Of a stretch of DNA of 64,000 bases, positions 7,477-16,408 are shown piece by piece; within the stretch, counting starts at the first letter, position 1; each line of letters opens with the position of its first letter. The stretch is taken from positions 1-64,000 of the forward strand of contig JAVLBT010000002.1 in the NCBI GenBank assembly GCA_031580945.1, given 5' to 3'. The notes under the pieces are model-generated. The model was given only the letters and a program-made list of their open reading frames with translations, had not been told where the DNA came from and ran no database searches. Made by a program: the position numbers and the translations under genes. Source of the DNA: Gracilimonas sp031580945 (GTDB lineage: Bacteria > Bacteroidota > Rhodothermia > Balneolales > Balneolaceae).

Positions 7477-10055
7477 ATCGCTAAGCCTCCTTTACGCGCA
7501 AAATATCGTGTCGTTAAAAAAGTGAATATCATAACGCTGATGGAGCTTAATGGCATTAAAATGGCAGCTACCAATGGAGATAAATTTCCTGTTACTGCAA
7601 ATCCAAGTCCAATGGTATTATACAATAGCGAGAGTACAAAACTCGCAATGATGATATTCATGCTCTGATTTGAAAATTTGATGAAGACGCCCAGATTTTT
7701 TAGTGAATCTCCTTCTAATATGGCATCGCAGGCTGGAGCAAAGGAGCTAATATCATCAGCCAGTGCAATGCCAAAGTCTGATTTTTTGAGCGCACCGGCG
7801 TCGTTTAATCCATCGCCCACCATGATCACTTGATCGCCATTTTCCTGCAGCTGTGTGATGAATTCGAGCTTCTCCTCCGGTTTTTTATTGAAAAGGAGGG
7901 AGTCTTTTGAGCCAAAGTAATGCGTAAAATCTGACCGCTGGGCCTCATTATCCCCGGATAGTAAATAGAGGCTAAATTTTTCTTTGATATTTTGAAGCAG
8001 TTCGGAAATGCCATTTCGCAACCCGGCTTTGATTCCAAAAAACCCTCTATACACCCCGTTTATGGAAAGATGTACCGTTGAACCCTTAAAGTTAGTTTCA
8101 GGAATTTCATTTAGTTTCATACCTGATTGCCCAGCAACAAATGATCGTGAACCAAGACAGATTAATGCTCCTTCGATCTCTGCATAAATGCCTTTTCCCG
8201 GTTGTTCTTCAAAGTTTTTCAAAATCGCACGGTCATCGCGAGGAGCATCGATGGTTGAAGTAGAACTCGAAAATTGTTCGACGAAGCGATCTCCCTGAAT
8301 CGAGCCAGTTGCCATTGAGGGGAGATTGACGCGAGGTTTGTTCACTTCGTTTACCGAACCTCTCGCAATGACATCCTTTAGATAGAAAGAAATTTTACGG
8401 CTCAGTGGATGTATAGAGTTTTTACAAGCTGATTTTACCCAAATTTCTTCTTGAGAGGATAGTTCATCTCCAAATAAAGTAACCTCAGCAGCCTCACTTT
8501 CAGTAAGCGTACCGGTCTTGTCAAAAACAATAGAGGTGGCTTTGGAGAGATTCTCGATCAATAAATGGTTCTTCACAAAAAGGCCGTTCAGCGATAGCAA
8601 ATTGAGTGCTGAACCCAAGGTGAACGGTGTGGAAAGTGCCAGGGCACACGGACAGGCGATGATCAAAACCGCGGTAAAAACGGACAGAGCAGGTTCCACC
8701 CCAGCTGTTTGAAGCCAGTATAAGCCGGAGAAAAAAGCAATCCCCAAAACTGCCACTGTAAAATAGGGGCTGATCTTATCGGCAAAAGTAGTGAGCTTTA
8801 ATTCCTTATCATTGTTTTGGAAGGCTTCATGATTCCAAAGTTTAGTAAGATAGCTGTTGGTGACTTTCTCTTCCGTTTTAAATAAAGCGGCATTCCCGAT
8901 CAACCGCCCCCCGGCAAATATTTGATCGCCTTTTTTTACACGTACCGGCTCAGATTCTCCCGTGATAAAGCTATAATCCATGAAGGCCTCATCCGATAAA
9001 AGGGTAGAATCACAAGGAACAAGCTCTTGATTCCGAAGTCGTATTTGTTTGTCGGGCGTAAGCTTGTCAAGAGATACGGAATATTCTTCTCCATGCTCAT
9101 TTAAAACATTGACGGCAATGGGTAAGTATGATCGATAATCCCGATTAAAGGAAAGACGGTGAAAAGTTTTTTGCTGAACCAGTTTTCCGATCAAGAGAAA
9201 AAAGATGAGTCCTGTGAATGAATCCATGTAACCGGTTCCTGTCAAAGTAACAATTTCGTATACGCTGCGCGTAAAAAGTGCTACTATACCAATTGATATA
9301 GGAACATCCAGGTTGACCCCGCGCTGACTTAAAGCGGCAAATGCGGACTTCAAATAATCACTGCTGCTGTAAATCAAAACAGGCAAGGCTAAGATGATAT
9401 TTAAAGCCCCAAAAAAGAGATGAAAGTCCCCACCCAATCCACTACCAGTGGTATCGAGGTAATCCGGAAAACTGAATAACATGATATTTCCAAATGCGAA
9501 ACCGGCCACTCCCATTTTTAACCATAACGAACGATTTTGATGAGATTTTTCCGTTTTGGAATCCAGTTTCTCTAACCTGATCTCAGGCTCATACCCTATG
9601 GTAACAAGTTGTTCTACAACATTTCGAAGGGAGGTATTATTAGAATCGATTAGAACCGATAGCTCTTTTTTTAGAAAGTTAACCTCACTTTGTAAAACAC
9701 CGGGCTCAAGTTTCTGCAGGTTTTCTAAAAGCCATACACACGAAGTACAATGAATGTTAGGTATGTTCAAGGTGACTGAAATTCTGCTGTCATCCTGATA
9801 GTCAGAGATCCGGTTTATGACTTCCTCATCTTCCAGATAATCAAACCGCGCCCTGTGCTTGACATTTTTTAGGTTTATGCCAGGATTAGATTCGAGATCA
9901 TAATATCCGCATAAGTCACTTTCATCTAATATTTGATAGGCAGATTTACAACCTTGACAACAAAAATTTTTTTCATCGAACCGTACAGTATCAATCACAC
10001 AATCTTCACCGCAATGAAAGCATATATCGGGGGATATGACGGTGTTTGTTTTCAT
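7467..10055 (-). CDS. ccoI: CcoI/FixI copper-translocating P1B-type ATPase
   Basis: The 862 aa protein opens with a cysteine-rich metal-binding segment (C12-x2-C15, C19, then CCQGC near 32-36) found in cbb3-linked ATPases. Next comes a heavy-metal-associated domain with CTSC (C103, C106), then the P-type ATPase core with the CPC ion site (CPCALALS), the phosphorylation motif DKTGTLT and the hinge GDGLNDAG. It probably exports Cu(I) from the cytoplasm to supply CuB of the oxidase rather than for bulk detoxification; the N-terminal extension and operon position support this role. It overlaps ccoS at its 3' end and abuts the Rrf2 gene (one shared base). Confidence 0.95.
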   Translation of the reverse strand: MKTNTVISPDICFHCGEDCVIDTVRFDEKNFCCQGCKSAYQILDESDLCGYYDLESNPGINLKNVKHRARFDYLEDEEVINRISDYQDDSRISVTLNIPNIHCTSCVWLLENLQKLEPGVLQSEVNFLKKELSVLIDSNNTSLRNVVEQLVTIGYEPEIRLEKLDSKTEKSHQNRSLWLKMGVAGFAFGNIMLFSFPDYLDTTGSGLGGDFHLFFGALNIILALPVLIYSSSDYLKSAFAALSQRGVNLDVPISIGIVALFTRSVYEIVTLTGTGYMDSFTGLIFFLLIGKLVQQKTFHRLSFNRDYRSYLPIAVNVLNEHGEEYSVSLDKLTPDKQIRLRNQELVPCDSTLLSDEAFMDYSFITGESEPVRVKKGDQIFAGGRLIGNAALFKTEEKVTNSYLTKLWNHEAFQNNDKELKLTTFADKISPYFTVAVLGIAFFSGLYWLQTAGVEPALSVFTAVLIIACPCALALSTPFTLGSALNLLSLNGLFVKNHLLIENLSKATSIVFDKTGTLTESEAAEVTLFGDELSSQEEIWVKSACKNSIHPLSRKISFYLKDVIARGSVNEVNKPRVNLPSMATGSIQGDRFVEQFSSSTSTIDAPRDDRAILKNFEEQPGKGIYAEIEGALICLGSRSFVAGQSGMKLNEIPETNFKGSTVHLSINGVYRGFFGIKAGLRNGISELLQNIKEKFSLYLLSGDNEAQRSDFTHYFGSKDSLLFNKKPEEKLEFITQLQENGDQVIMVGDGLNDAGALKKSDFGIALADDISSFAPACDAILEGDSLKNLGVFIKFSNQSMNIIIASFVLSLLYNTIGLGFAVTGNLSPLVAAILMPLSSISVMIFTFLTTRYFARKGGLAIWK

Positions 10056-10519
10056 TATTTAAAAGAGGGGATACTGTTTGAAAATTGCAACCGCTGATCA
10101 AACCATGTTTGGGTCATATTTTGGTCAACTTGTTCAAAAGTGGTTTCACGAAGCCATTTTTCGATCTTTTTACGTTCAACGGACCAAAATTCATGAAAAG
10201 GGCAGGGTTCAATATTACCGCAACCTTCAATGCCCATAAAGCACTTGTCGAAGAACTCAGTACCATCTATGGCTGCAATTACATCCATCATCGTGATCTT
10301 ATCAACAGGTTTGGCAAGGTATACGCCACCGTTTAGTCCGCGCTGAGATTTTAAGATCCCGGGTTTTTTTAGCTTTGCCAATACTTGTGAGAGGTAGGCC
10401 GTCGGGCAGTCCAATGATTTTGATAGATAAGTGGCAGAAATTGGACCTCCTTCAGTATGCTTCGAAATGGCAATAATAGCCGATATGGCGTACTGAGCAC
10501 CTTGTGAAATCAACCTCAT
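10055..10519 (-). CDS. Rrf2 family iron-sulfur transcription regulator
   Basis: This 154 aa protein has an Rrf2 winged helix-turn-helix at the N-terminus (GAQYAISAIIAISKH; recognition region TAYLSQVLAKLKKPGI; wing RGLNGGVYLA). Three cysteines, C93, C100 and C106, are spaced like the Fe-S ligands of IscR/NsrR/RsrR-type sensors. As first gene of the cbb3 operon it is a good candidate for adjusting oxidase expression to oxygen, NO or Fe-S status; the exact signal is not known. A palindrome at 10550-10565 just upstream could be its operator. Confidence 0.9.
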   Translation of the reverse strand: MRLISQGAQYAISAIIAISKHTEGGPISATYLSKSLDCPTAYLSQVLAKLKKPGILKSQRGLNGGVYLAKPVDKITMMDVIAAIDGTEFFDKCFMGIEGCGNIEPCPFHEFWSVERKKIEKWLRETTFEQVDQNMTQTWFDQRLQFSNSIPSFK

Positions 10520-10549
10520 TCGGTAAGATTTAAATCAAATATTCTAATT

Positions 10550-10565
10550 CTAATAACGATATTAG
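10550..10565 (-). promoter_or_regulatory. Candidate Rrf2 operator upstream of the cbb3 operon
   Basis: The inverted repeat CTAATA-acga-TATTAG lies about 31 bp upstream of the Rrf2 start codon (10519). With flanking bases the arms extend imperfectly to about 9 bp. AT-rich palindromes of this size and position are typical of Rrf2-family binding sites, so autoregulation is plausible. Binding is inferred only. Confidence 0.4.
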
Positions 10566-10684
10566 ATTTTACGGAGAATTCTTAAAATTATCAATGGGAG
10601 GTTGAATTTTATTTTATCAGAAATGTATAGTGCGATAAAATTAGGATTGATCGTATTTGAAAATTTGAGTTGATTTATTCTAAT

Positions 10685-10976
10685 ATGAAAAGGAAAGAAA
10701 TATATAATACTGTAAAAAAAATACTTTGAGGAAAAACCGGTTAAAAAGGTGTCCATTTGCGGCTCATATGCTTCAGAGAAAGAGAGAGAAGAGTCAGACT
10801 TTGATATTTTGATTGAACTAAAGCATCCAGTAGGGTTGATGGAATTATCCAGGTACAAGAATGATCTCGAAGAGCTTATTGATGTTCCAGTTGATATTGG
10901 TATAAATTTGGGGTTTTCAGAATATGTAGCCAATGAAATGATAGACAACTCGATAGTAATTCAAGAAGACTTTTAA
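10685..10976 (+). pseudogene. MNT-type nucleotidyltransferase, frameshifted in a poly-A tract
   Basis: An ATG at 10685 opens MKRKEIYNTVKK and then hits a stop at 10727-10729. The downstream frame reads YFEEKPVKKVSICGSYASEK and continues to the stop at 10976. Removing one A from the A8 run (10714-10721) joins both into a 96 aa minimal nucleotidyltransferase. The active site is GSYASEKEREESDFDI, matching the GSx(n)SDxDI pattern of MNT/MntA proteins, which often pair with a HEPN (DUF86/HepT) toxin. No HEPN partner follows, so this is probably an orphaned relic. Slippage at A8 or a sequencing error are alternatives. A GTG at 10749 could start a shortened 75 aa product. Confidence 0.7.
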
Positions 10977-11444
10977 ATTGGTATAAGGCAATGCTGGGCT
11001 CCTACTATTCCATAATGTTCTTTTGTACCGACAAAAGAACCAACCCCGAGCAGTCGGGGCACCTGCGAAAAAATTGCTAAAGCTGACTCTATTCCACTAA
11101 AAGAAATCAAAGCTCCTTATCTGGGCCCGCTGGTAATTATAGAAACATGCGGTACCCTTAATGCTCGGGGTTTCTTAACGTTTCATTCCGTCCTCTTTTT
11201 CACGCAATTTTTTCTAAGGGTGAATATTTTTATCCCTAATTGATAAACTCACTCGGAAATAAGTTTAATTAGAATCAGTGAAAACTCGCTAAATCCGTGT
11301 CATCCGTGTTCCATTCCATTATTTTCCTTCAAAGCATAAAGCATAAAGCATAAAGCATAAAGCATAAAGCATATTCCCGTCTCTTTAAGAAAAATTCATA
11401 ATGCTTCGTTATTATCGGATATAAACAAAGATAATTGGAGTTCT
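10977..11444. other. Intergenic region with hairpins and short repeats, no gene
   Basis: This 468 bp gap has no credible ORF. It contains a perfect 10 bp hairpin GTTCTTTTGT-accg-ACAAAAGAAC (11017-11040), a second hairpin CCCCGA-gcag-TCGGGG (11044-11059), and long-range inverted pairs: AACCCCGAG (11042-11050) with CTCGGGGTT (11164-11172), and GAAAAAATTGC (11067-11077) with GCAATTTTTTC (11204-11214). A direct repeat ATCCGTGT (11293-11300, 11302-11309) and a heptamer array (11331-11372) follow. It looks like a decayed repetitive element next to the broken nucleotidyltransferase. Confidence 0.55.
11331..11372. repeat. Tandem heptamer array (AAAGCAT x6)
   Basis: Six perfect copies of AAAGCAT run head to tail over 42 bp, ending 72 bp before the CoA-transferase start. 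Unit length 7 and absence of spacers rule out CRISPR. It could change length by slippage and alter the promoter spacing of the downstream gene; that effect is inference. Confidence 0.9.
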
Positions 11445-12716
11445 ATGAGTAAGTATATGACAGCAGCTAAAGCAGTAAAGGAAATTAAATCAGGAGACCG
11501 GGTTTTTGTACATGGTGTATCGGCTACACCGGTTCAACTTATTCAAGCCATGACAGACCGCCACCAGGAATTAAAAAATGTAGAGGTGATTCATTTACAT
11601 ACAGAAGGGCCGGCACCATATGCTGCTGAAGAATACAAGAATAGTTTTTTTGTAAATGCATTATTCGTTGGGGCAAATGTGAGAAAAGCTGTAAACCAGG
11701 GAAGAGGAGATTATATACCTGTATTTTTAAGTGAAGTACCCAGCCTGTTCCGGCATGGAATTTTACCTATAGATGTTGCCTTGATTCACGTTTCACCGCC
11801 CGATATCCATGGCTTTTGTTCACTTGGTGTTTCGGTAGATGCTGCTGTTGCCGCAACACAAACTGCAAAACATGTGATCGCTCAAGTTAATCCAAAAATG
11901 CCACGAACACATGGGGATGGTCAAATTCACGCAAGCAAAATCGATGCGTTTGTTGAAGTGAATGATGACCTGCCGGAACAAATTGTGCCCGAACCAGACG
12001 AAGCCGAATTAAAAATTGGACAGTTCTGTGCCGAGTTGATCGATGATGGGGCTACTTTACAAATGGGAATTGGAGCTATTCCAAATGCAGTTTTAAAAAG
12101 CCTGACCAGTCATAAAAATTTGGGAGTACATACCGAGATGTTCTCAGATGGGGTGATTGAACTTGTAGAAAATGGTGTCATCAACGGAATGAATAAGAAA
12201 ATTCATCCTGGAAAAGTGGTAAGTGGTTTTGTGATGGGTTCCCGAAAAACCTATGATTTCATAGACGACAACCCATCAGTAGCCATGCTTGATATCGCCT
12301 ATATCAATGATACCGCTGTGATTCGAAGAAATCCCAAAGTTATTGCCATCAATAGTGCAGTTGAAGTTGACCTCACGGGTCAGGTTTGTGCAGATTCTAT
12401 TGGAACGTATCATTATTCAGGGGTAGGCGGACAAATGGATTTCATCCGTGGAGCTTCGTTATCACCTGGAGGAAAGCCGATCATCGCACTGCCATCAACT
12501 ACGAGAAAGGGTATTAGTCGAATTGTACCTTTTTTGAAACAAGGTGCAGGTGTGGTAACTACCCGGGCACACGTACATTATGTGGTAACTGAATATGGAG
12601 TTGCTAATTTGTATGGCAAGAATTTGGGACAGCGAGCCAAAGCATTGGTTGAAATTGCCCATCCGGATCATCGAGAGGAATTGGAGAAGGCGGTTTATGA
12701 ACGGTTTAAGGGTTGA
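11445..12716 (+). CDS. Acetyl-CoA hydrolase/transferase family (4-hydroxybutyrate CoA-transferase-like)
   Basis: The 423 aa cytoplasmic enzyme shows the two-domain class I CoA-transferase pattern. The N-terminal half contains GDYIPVFLSEVPSLFRHG and HVSPPDIHGFCSLGVSVD. GIGAIPNAVL (about residue 205) is the CoA-binding loop, and TEYGVANLYGKNLGQRA near the C-terminus is the family's closing motif. Relatives transfer CoA between acetyl-CoA and acids such as 4-hydroxybutyrate or butyrate, or make acetate in a succinyl-CoA:acetate cycle. The exact acceptor cannot be set from sequence. It stands alone between two repeat-rich gaps. TTGGAG before the ATG is a reasonable ribosome site. Confidence 0.88.
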   Translation: MSKYMTAAKAVKEIKSGDRVFVHGVSATPVQLIQAMTDRHQELKNVEVIHLHTEGPAPYAAEEYKNSFFVNALFVGANVRKAVNQGRGDYIPVFLSEVPSLFRHGILPIDVALIHVSPPDIHGFCSLGVSVDAAVAATQTAKHVIAQVNPKMPRTHGDGQIHASKIDAFVEVNDDLPEQIVPEPDEAELKIGQFCAELIDDGATLQMGIGAIPNAVLKSLTSHKNLGVHTEMFSDGVIELVENGVINGMNKKIHPGKVVSGFVMGSRKTYDFIDDNPSVAMLDIAYINDTAVIRRNPKVIAINSAVEVDLTGQVCADSIGTYHYSGVGGQMDFIRGASLSPGGKPIIALPSTTRKGISRIVPFLKQGAGVVTTRAHVHYVVTEYGVANLYGKNLGQRAKALVEIAHPDHREELEKAVYERFKG

Positions 12717-13191
12717 ACATCGAACATTCAACTTTGAAGTTTTTAAACACCCATAGCGCAAGCGTCGCGGTTGTGCGGTGTTTGACTTGCAATAATTTGC
12801 CTATTACCGGCTCTATTGTTCATATTGTCTTGATTCCCAATCAACCGAAAATGGTCCAAATGAACAATTCCGATCATTGGACCCTAACCCTGTGCCTCCA
12901 GGGACACAGGTTCTTAGCCTATGTCATAAAGTTTGACCAAGTTAAGGTAGCACGCATTGGCAAGAACTGTCTCTCTTTGGAGAGAGTCAGGATTTAGTTT
13001 TGTCCCGATTTATTCGGGAAGAGAGGACTGTTGTTTGGCTCAAGCTCATCAATTTACCATTAACCATTCCACAAATAACAAATTCCCCGCTAATCCAATT
13101 AGAGCCTTTTCTTAAATAATCGTACCTTCAACTCCGTCTTAATTCATCCGGATATATTTTCTGGATCAATCTCAATTCTCAACATTCAACA
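12717..13191. other. Intergenic gap between CoA-transferase and purL
   Basis: This 475 bp gap has no supported gene. Its centre (about 12887-13050) is copy B of the dispersed element; the first 150 bp are GC-richer low-complexity sequence (GCGCAAGCGTCGCGG), and the last 140 bp are AT-rich and should hold the purL promoter. A short ORF across the region exists only because the repeat lacks stops in one frame. Confidence 0.6.
12887..13050 (+). repeat. Dispersed intergenic element, copy B
   Basis: It contains GTGCCTCCAGGGACACAGG (12892-12910), TTGGCAAGAACTGTCTC (12958-12974), the CTCTCTTTGGAGAGAG hairpin (12971-12986), TGTCCCGATTTATTCGGGA (13001-13019) and GAGAGGACTGTTGTTTGGC, in the same order as copies A and D. 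Copy D at 59.7 kb is the closest relative, sharing the GTCCCGA...TCGGGA hairpin. The 5' terminal inverted repeat is not clear here. Confidence 0.65.
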
Positions 13192-15429
13192 ATGTCGACG
13201 AACCTCACTCCCGACCCTGAAGTCACTCTTGGACTTGCATTAGAACACGGACTTACCGAAGAAGAATTTGAAATGATCAAAACCCGCCTCGGTCGTTTTC
13301 CGACCTTTACCGAGCTGGGCGTTTATTCGGTGATGTGGAGTGAACATTGCTCCTACAAAAACTCCATTGTGGAACTTAAAAAACTTCCTTCCGAAGGAGA
13401 GAATTTGCTGGTAGGTGCCGGAGAAGAAAATGCCGGTTTGGTTGACCTGGGAGATGGACTTGGATGTGCTTTTAAAATTGAAAGTCATAATCATCCCTCT
13501 GCAATAGAACCCTATCAGGGGGCAGCAACGGGTGTTGGTGGCATTCATCGCGATATTTTTACCATGGGAGCACGACCAGTAGCTAGCCTGAATTCACTTC
13601 GTTTTGGCTCAATGGAAAATCCTCGAGTTCGCTATTTACTGGATGGCGTAGTGCGGGGAATCGGAGATTATGGAAATTCATTTGGGGTACCGGTAATTGC
13701 CGGTGAAGTGGTATTTGATGAAAGCTATGAAGGTAATCCACTGGTAAATGCCATGAGTATAGGGTTGGTGAAAGAAGGCGAAACAGCTTCTGCGATTGCC
13801 AAAGGAATAGGGAATCCGGTGATTATTGTAGGTGCAAGTACCGGTCGCGATGGAATACATGGTGCGACTTTTGCCTCTGAAGAAATAAGTGAAGAGAGCG
13901 AAGCGAAAAGACCCAGCGTTCAGGTGGGAGATCCCTTTACCGAAAAATTGTTACTGGAAGCGAGTCTCGAAGTGTTGCAAACCGGTGCGGTTGTAGGTAT
14001 GCAGGATATGGGCGCGGCAGGGATTGCGTGTTCGTCTTCTGAAATGACAGCCAAAGGCGGACAGGGAATGCGTGTCGATCTCGACAAAGTACCGGCGCGG
14101 GAAGATGGAATGACGGCTTATGAATTGTTGCTTTCTGAAAGTCAGGAGCGCATGTTGATTGTTGCTGAAAAAGGTCGTGAGCAAGAGATCATCGATGTAT
14201 ATGAAAAATGGGATCTCCATGGCGTGGTGATTGGGGAAGTGGTGGAAGGCGATAAAGTCACTTATTGGAAAGACGGCGAGATCAAAGCCGAAATTCCTGC
14301 AGAACATTTGGTGCTGGGCGGCGGCGCACCTCAATATATTCGTGAAACTAAAAAACCGAAATATTTAGACGAGGTGCAGAATTTTGATACCGACTCATTG
14401 GATCATCCAGAGGATCACACCGAAACACTTAAGAAATTATTGAATTCGCCCAACATTGCTTCGAAACGATGGGTCCACGAGCAGTACGATACCACCGTTC
14501 GAACTAATACGGTGACTCCTCCCGGCGCATCTGATTCCGGTGTGATCCGCATCAAAGGAACCAAAAAAGGGCTGGTGGCTAAAACCGATTGTAATGGTCG
14601 TTATGTATATCTTAACCCCAGAAAAGGGGGGCAGATTGCGGTGGCTGAGTCTGCCCGGAATGTAGTTTGTTCAGGGGCAAAACCCATGGCTATCACCAAT
14701 TGCCTGAACTTCGGTAACCCGTACAAACCGGAAGTGTATTGGACATTCAAAGAAGCCTTGGGTGGAATGGGAGATGCATGCCGAACATTAAACACTCCTG
14801 TTACGGGTGGAAACGTAAGTTTTTATAATGAAAACCCAAATAGCGCGATCTTTCCATCGCCGATCATTGGAATGTTGGGTGTGATCGAAGATGTAGAAAA
14901 ACATGTAACTACACCAGCATTCAAAAACGAAGGCGATATTATACTTTATATAGGAGCGGATCGTAAAGGCCTGGGCGGAAGCGAATATTTAAAAGAGATC
15001 CATGGCCTTACAACCGGAAATGCCCCGGAACTGGACCTGGATTTTGAGGTAAAATTACAAACGGCTTTGCTTACTGCCATTCAAACTGGATTAATTACAG
15101 CAGCTCATGATATTTCGGATGGGGGTTTAGCAACTACACTTACCGAAATGGCCATTTTTGGTAATAAAGGAGCCCAGCTTTCAGTTGAAACTTTATCAGG
15201 TTCACGCCATGAAATCTTGTTTAGTGAGGCTCAATCCGGAGTCGTTATCACCATTTCAGCTCCCGAACTACAAAGGGTGAAAGATCACTTTGAAAAATCA
15301 GAAGTTCCGGTTTATGAATTAGGGGTCGTTAAAAATGATAAGCTGGAGATCAAAGATCTGATTTCACTGAAAGTTTCTACAGCCGCTGAGATTTATGAAA
15401 ATGTGATTCCAAAAGCGATGGAAGTTTAA
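13192..15429 (+). CDS. purL: Phosphoribosylformylglycinamidine synthase subunit PurL
   Basis: This 745 aa protein matches the small-type PurL, the ATP-dependent synthase subunit that converts FGAR to FGAM in purine synthesis with PurS and PurQ. Visible motifs are VMWSEHCSYKNS (about residue 44), ESHNHPSAIEPYQGAATGVG, GMQDMGAAGIACSSSEM, and the second half KTDCNGRYVYLNPRKGGQ and AAHDISDGGLATTL. Both internal PurM-like halves are complete. It is a single gene here; purS and purQ are not in the window. It ends one base before the stop of the convergent AraC gene with no visible terminator. Confidence 0.97.
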   Translation: MSTNLTPDPEVTLGLALEHGLTEEEFEMIKTRLGRFPTFTELGVYSVMWSEHCSYKNSIVELKKLPSEGENLLVGAGEENAGLVDLGDGLGCAFKIESHNHPSAIEPYQGAATGVGGIHRDIFTMGARPVASLNSLRFGSMENPRVRYLLDGVVRGIGDYGNSFGVPVIAGEVVFDESYEGNPLVNAMSIGLVKEGETASAIAKGIGNPVIIVGASTGRDGIHGATFASEEISEESEAKRPSVQVGDPFTEKLLLEASLEVLQTGAVVGMQDMGAAGIACSSSEMTAKGGQGMRVDLDKVPAREDGMTAYELLLSESQERMLIVAEKGREQEIIDVYEKWDLHGVVIGEVVEGDKVTYWKDGEIKAEIPAEHLVLGGGAPQYIRETKKPKYLDEVQNFDTDSLDHPEDHTETLKKLLNSPNIASKRWVHEQYDTTVRTNTVTPPGASDSGVIRIKGTKKGLVAKTDCNGRYVYLNPRKGGQIAVAESARNVVCSGAKPMAITNCLNFGNPYKPEVYWTFKEALGGMGDACRTLNTPVTGGNVSFYNENPNSAIFPSPIIGMLGVIEDVEKHVTTPAFKNEGDIILYIGADRKGLGGSEYLKEIHGLTTGNAPELDLDFEVKLQTALLTAIQTGLITAAHDISDGGLATTLTEMAIFGNKGAQLSVETLSGSRHEILFSEAQSGVVITISAPELQRVKDHFEKSEVPVYELGVVKNDKLEIKDLISLKVSTAAEIYENVIPKAMEV

Positions 15430-15430
15430 T

Positions 15431-16276
15431 TTATTCCACTTTAAAATGGTGTTCTTTGTTGGAGATCGATAAAGCTGCTAACTTTGGTATGCTGAATTTT
15501 TTTTCGAGAAGTTCTTTGGGTGAAATGCCAATAATTTTTTTGAAATCCTTGATCATATGACTTTGATCAAAATAACCCATCTCATAGCCGGTTTCAGTCA
15601 GGCTGGAATCTGAGAATAGTATCTTTCTGATGAGATAATTAAATCGGATCAGGTTGGCATATTGTTTAGGAGAAAGACCTGTGTAGCGTTTGAAATTCTT
15701 TTCGAGGGTGGATTTATGAATACCCATTGAACTACAGAAATCTTTAATAATTATTCGTCCTCTGCTTCGGATGCAGTCACTGACAAATTTCTGTATCAGA
15801 AAATTTTTGTTGCTATTCTTCTTTTTTGAAAGGACCCAGGTGTTAATTTTATCTATGATATCAGGGGCTGGTTTATTACTCATTGCCTCATCCATTGCCA
15901 GGTCAGCAAGTTCAGGAATTAGTTCCTGCAGTGGATAGGTTGGATTTTTTAGCTCTTTTTGGCTTATTCCGGTTAACTGCTCAAAACCCCCAGGTTTAAA
16001 TCGCATAACCAGGCAGGAAGTATCAGGCTTTTGGTACACTTTTACAGCTTCATGAAAGGCCGGTACAAGACTGCAATATTCGACGAGGTGCTTATCATTT
16101 TTACGTTCATCTTTTCGGAGATAGTTTCCATTCAGCATAAAAATAGCATCAGTACTACCATCCGGTATTATATAGTCATGATCCTGATTGAAGTCCTCAG
16201 CATGCAAAGTATTGGTCCAATAACACTCGATCAGATCTGCAACTTCCTGCGGCGGTTGATATTCTTTATAGTCCAT
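15431..16276 (-). CDS. AraC family transcription regulator with DUF6597-like N-terminal domain
   Basis: The 281 aa protein starts MDYKEYQPPQEVADLIECYW, the entry of a sensor domain common in AraC proteins of this group, with VMRFKPGGFEQLTGI further in. The C-terminal third is the double helix-turn-helix, including KNFKRYTGLSPKQYANLIRF and GYFDQSHMIKDFKKIIGISP. The ligand is unknown. It is divergent from the seven-gene run starting at 16409 (132 bp gap), so it is the natural candidate regulator of that run, though nothing directly shows this. Confidence 0.85.
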   Translation of the reverse strand: MDYKEYQPPQEVADLIECYWTNTLHAEDFNQDHDYIIPDGSTDAIFMLNGNYLRKDERKNDKHLVEYCSLVPAFHEAVKVYQKPDTSCLVMRFKPGGFEQLTGISQKELKNPTYPLQELIPELADLAMDEAMSNKPAPDIIDKINTWVLSKKKNSNKNFLIQKFVSDCIRSRGRIIIKDFCSSMGIHKSTLEKNFKRYTGLSPKQYANLIRFNYLIRKILFSDSSLTETGYEMGYFDQSHMIKDFKKIIGISPKELLEKKFSIPKLAALSISNKEHHFKVE

Positions 16277-16408
16277 AACATAGTTTTCATACCTCGTTTG
16301 ATATAGAATAGCGAATAATCGGGAAGTATTAAAATCTTCTTTTTTACAATTTTTCGTTCAAATCCGATATTAATCTCAACAGATCATTGAACAGAACTTT
16401 GCACCCAA

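Noticed and set aside
10685..10976. Functional MntA/HepT toxin-antitoxin pair
   Set aside because: The nucleotidyltransferase is frameshifted and no HEPN gene follows, so an active system is not supported.
11331..11372. CRISPR-like array
   Set aside because: The repeat unit is 7 bp with no spacers, and no cas genes are present.
12713..12997. 94 aa plus-strand reading frame after the CoA-transferase
   Set aside because: It crosses element copy B and low-complexity sequence, with no protein-like pattern.
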